64,000 nt of DNA from assembly GCF_000020965.1 (NCBI RefSeq), contig NC_011297.1:1-64000 (forward strand), written 5' to 3'. Under the pieces are notes generated by a model, which worked only from the letters and a program-made list of their open reading frames with translations, searched no databases and was not told where the DNA came from. The position numbers were made by a program, and so were the translations under genes. Shown here in pieces: positions 61,828-64,000 of this stretch (its first letter is position 1; each line of letters begins with the position of its first letter). Source of the DNA: Dictyoglomus thermophilum H-6-12 (GTDB lineage: Bacteria; Dictyoglomota; Dictyoglomia; Dictyoglomales; Dictyoglomaceae).

Positions 61828-62334
61828 ATGGAAATCTTTGTGAAGAAGCTCCTTGATAAAGGCTACATTAATGATAAAGATTTTTTTGTGATAGTTACAG
61901 AGGTGGATTATAAAGATGACATTCCTCTTCCTAAGGGGATGTTTAAGTTTCAACCTAATTTTCTCTTACATATTGTCGAAAGTGTAGTTGGACGCAATTC
62001 TGATGTAGTCCTCAAAGTGTATAAGGCTTTGGAAAGTAAGAACTTATATAAATTTAATGCTCTGTTTTATAGGAGTATGGATATTTTTGGCTATGATATC
62101 GAGGTTAAGGGTCAAGAATTTTCGGAGGATGAGGCAGAGAATTTAAGTCTTACTCGTAAAAAATATACTCAGATCTTGGAGAAGATGAACAAATATATTG
62201 AAAGGCTAAAGAAAAAACTTACTGAATATTTTTTTGAATTTTATAAAGAAGAGTCCGAAGAAATGATATTGGGTGAAGAGTATATAAACTATTTTTTTGG
62301 CGACGATGAAGATGACGACGATATGGAAGAATAA
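61828..62334 (+). CDS. Unknown 168-residue protein with strongly acidic C-terminus
   Basis: I do not recognise this family. The first 80 residues are mixed alpha/beta (DFFVIVTEVDYKDDIPLPKGMF). Residues 105-145 are a charged coiled-coil-like helix, and the protein ends in a run of aspartate and glutamate (GDDEDDDDMEE). GAGGTGG precedes the ATG, and an extended -10 (TGATATTAT) lies at 61781-61789. It is divergent from the pab operon and followed by a strong terminator, so it is a single-gene unit. Confidence 0.7.
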   Translation: MEIFVKKLLDKGYINDKDFFVIVTEVDYKDDIPLPKGMFKFQPNFLLHIVESVVGRNSDVVLKVYKALESKNLYKFNALFYRSMDIFGYDIEVKGQEFSEDEAENLSLTRKKYTQILEKMNKYIERLKKKLTEYFFEFYKEESEEMILGEEYINYFFGDDEDDDDMEE

Positions 62335-62344
62335 AATAAATGAG

Positions 62345-62385
62345 AAAAGAACAGGGCTTAGAGTAAATAAGCCCTGTTCTTTTTA
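62345..62385. terminator. Strong bidirectional terminator
   Basis: AAAAGAACAGGGCTTA pairs perfectly with its complement over 16 bases around a seven-base loop, flanked by A and T runs, between convergent genes. Confidence 0.93.
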
Positions 62386-62396
62386 AAACCTCTTCT

Positions 62397-63512
62397 TTAA
62401 ACTCTTTCCCACCCTAATTTTTCTAAAGATTTTATCTTTTCCTCTTCATCTCCTAATACAATTACGAAATGATTTCCTATAGGATTTTTCAAAAACGAAT
62501 CATCTTTTATTTTTACTGTTATTTGGGTTCTACACATGTTCTCTTCAAAAGGCCTTTTAACTACCTCTCCTGTAAATACTGTAAATTTTTTGTTTCTTCC
62601 AATCCTTAATAGGGTAATCTTCTCAGAGTTTATATATCCTTCAATACCTACACTGCTTAAGGTTTCAAAATGAGTATTTAAGTTGAAATATTCAGGTATA
62701 TTGATAGCTATAGTGCAATGAGCAAAAGTATATTCATCTTTTTCTATATCAGCAAGATTGGCCATGAAAGGTGTTTTGTTGGTTAATTTATTAACAAAAA
62801 GCATGGTAACAAGGGCTTCTGTATCTCCCTCACAACTTGAAATTATACCTTCAGAGTTTAAAAGGGATAGGGCAAGACATCCTGTGATCTTTAAGTTTAT
62901 AGCAAGATCAAAACATCTTATTGTAAGAGCATATAAATTATATTTTTCTATAATTTTCTTTAAAGATGTATAAACTTTTGTCGCTTTTAAAAGTTCTTCT
63001 TTTGTTATTTTCTTTTCTTTTGATAAGTTCCATATTTTGTCTGTCAGAGAAGGATCTTCTTTTAAATTTTCTTCTACTTCTTTTAGTGAGATTTCTATGG
63101 GTTCCAACCCGAAGTCTTTTAGTACATCATAATTTCCACTTTTTATTAGCCAATCACTGGGTTTTCCTATGATTCCTACCTTTTTATTTTTAAATTCATC
63201 AAGAACTTTTAGTATATTCATTATATTTTCGTTGGGTTTTGTAATTAAAATTGTTTTTATGCCTTTTTCCTTTGCATATGCCTGAACTTCTAAACTTGCA
63301 GCAAGGCCATTTGCTTTTCCAAAAGGTATAATGAAAAGTCCATCTTTTAGGTATTTTAAAGCTTCCTCTTCGGTTCCTCCTGTAAGAAGTACTATTGCAT
63401 CAGGATCTTCACTTTCCTCTAAATTTATATATTTTCCTAAATATTCTTTGGCTTCTTTTAATTTCTCATCTACTTTATAGGCTATTGGACTTAAAAGAAA
63501 TTTTATTTTCAT
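62397..63512 (-). CDS. L-fucose/L-arabinose isomerase-like protein
   Basis: A 371-residue protein that follows the layout of the fucose isomerase family: LLTGGTEEEALKYL near 42-55, KKVGIIGKPSDWLI (about 114-127), RCFDLAINLKITGCLALSLLNSEGIISSCEGDTEALVTML (about 206-245), with the E and D residues expected to bind metal, and HCTIAINIPE. It is shorter than classical FucI, and the activity is unproven. It could isomerise a deoxy sugar, which would suit the fucosidase at 50412. It follows the flavodoxin-like gene by four bases. Confidence 0.68.
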   Translation of the reverse strand: MKIKFLLSPIAYKVDEKLKEAKEYLGKYINLEESEDPDAIVLLTGGTEEEALKYLKDGLFIIPFGKANGLAASLEVQAYAKEKGIKTILITKPNENIMNILKVLDEFKNKKVGIIGKPSDWLIKSGNYDVLKDFGLEPIEISLKEVEENLKEDPSLTDKIWNLSKEKKITKEELLKATKVYTSLKKIIEKYNLYALTIRCFDLAINLKITGCLALSLLNSEGIISSCEGDTEALVTMLFVNKLTNKTPFMANLADIEKDEYTFAHCTIAINIPEYFNLNTHFETLSSVGIEGYINSEKITLLRIGRNKKFTVFTGEVVKRPFEENMCRTQITVKIKDDSFLKNPIGNHFVIVLGDEEEKIKSLEKLGWERV

Positions 63513-63515
63513 AAA

Positions 63516-64000
63516 TTACTCTCCTTTGCAAAATTTTTTAACGTATTCTGCCATATGTCTTCCAAGCATTCTACAGGCTTTTTGTTCTGCCTCTTTAGGA
63601 TAGCCTACGGAGACAGCTCCATAGTGGGCAGTAACTCCAGGGGCAGAATAATCGGGAAGTCCAAAAACTAAATACCCATAATTCATAAGTACAGTCAATA
63701 TGGAGTAAAGAGTGGCTTCATTACCTCCTCCAAGGCCTCCTGATGATGCAAAAGCAGCACCAATTTTACCCTTTACCTTACCCCAAGCAACTCTAACACT
63801 CTCATCAAAAAACTTTTTTAATTTCCAGGTAAGAGTCCCACAGTAGGCTGGAGATCCTACAATAATACCATCAAAATTTAAAAGATCCTCTGGAACAGCT
63901 TCATCTACATGCTTGATTACTACTTCTACTCCTTCCACTTCTTGTACTCCTTTGGCAACTTCTTCTGCCATCTTTTTTGTATTTCCTGTTACACTATCGT
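63516..64000 (-). CDS. WrbA-like flavodoxin/NAD(P)H:quinone oxidoreductase (partial, start beyond window)
   Basis: The frame continues past the internal methionine at 63971 to the window edge, reading DSVTGNTKKMAEEVAKG, the flavodoxin FMN phosphate loop. The true start is therefore outside. VGSPAYCGTLTWKLKKFFDES, GAAFASSGGLGGGNEATLYSILTVLMNYGYLVFG and the late YPKEAEQKACRMLGRHMAEYVKKF match the WrbA/flavodoxin_1 family. It is probably co-transcribed with the isomerase-like gene. Confidence 0.88.
   Translation of the reverse strand, partial: DSVTGNTKKMAEEVAKGVQEVEGVEVVIKHVDEAVPEDLLNFDGIIVGSPAYCGTLTWKLKKFFDESVRVAWGKVKGKIGAAFASSGGLGGGNEATLYSILTVLMNYGYLVFGLPDYSAPGVTAHYGAVSVGYPKEAEQKACRMLGRHMAEYVKKFCKGE

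Overview
The window looks like a chromosomal segment of an AT-rich, anaerobic, plant-polysaccharide-degrading thermophile, most probably a Dictyoglomus. This rests on the base composition, the set of glycoside hydrolases and oligosaccharide-type ABC transporters, a signal-peptide-bearing beta-rich (outer-membrane-like) protein, and a large CRISPR array whose repeat ends in GAAAC. The organism is inferred from memory of the family set; no search was run. No tRNA or rRNA gene was seen.

Layout. 1-1530: a class II-like purE overlapping purC (purine synthesis). 1544-2147: no gene, but ten exact DnaA boxes within 260 bp plus AT-rich DNA, a strong candidate for the replication origin. 2148-3550: an MgtC-type membrane protein with a leaderless start and a metallo-beta-lactamase-fold hydrolase. 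3718-9697: a family 5 solute-binding protein, a methyltransferase, a TPR protein, a GH5 lipoprotein and a convergent GH26 mannanase. 9775-14388: a MerR regulator with a flavodoxin behind a MerR-type 19-bp-spacer promoter, a CDF metal exporter, a YgiQ radical SAM protein, a YjbQ protein and a frameshifted DUF996 gene. 14682-23845: a LacI regulator and a complete family 5 ABC importer (binding protein, two permeases, two ATPases), followed by a further binding protein under a two-palindrome control region. 23962-26997: a small membrane protein, an ABC-2 exporter and a glycosyltransferase.

27315-33651 is an organic-acid uptake block: TctC, TctB, TctA, an M24-fold protein that has lost metal ligands, a Gfo/Idh/MocA dehydrogenase and a lone DctP binding protein. 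A self-contained 50-residue gene follows, then an FMN-binding glutamate-synthase-like enzyme, a beta-rich exported protein, a UxaC-like isomerase and a Ca2+/cation antiporter. 38921-45901 holds an LplA/B/C-type sugar importer divergent from a YesM/YesN-type two-component system.

45902-50329 is a CRISPR leader and array: 61 repeats (the last truncated) and 60 spacers, read on the + strand, with no cas gene in the window. One spacer occurs twice, two others are 75% identical variants of each other, and the distal repeat is cut off exactly at a small palindromic motif that recurs at two other places. 50412-57965 carries GH29, GH31 and GH3 glycosidases, with a fluoride riboswitch controlling two tandem crcB genes between GH29 and GH31. 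58156-64000: an ARPP-1-like protein, a pabA-pabB-pabC operon, an acidic-tailed unknown, a fucose-isomerase-like protein and a WrbA-like flavodoxin running off the end.

How it fits together: extracellular and cell-bound glycosidases cut hemicellulose, several ABC, TTT and TRAP binding proteins import the products, and local regulators (LacI, YesN-type, MerR, fluoride riboswitch) control them. Substrate assignments are inference from neighbourhood and family.
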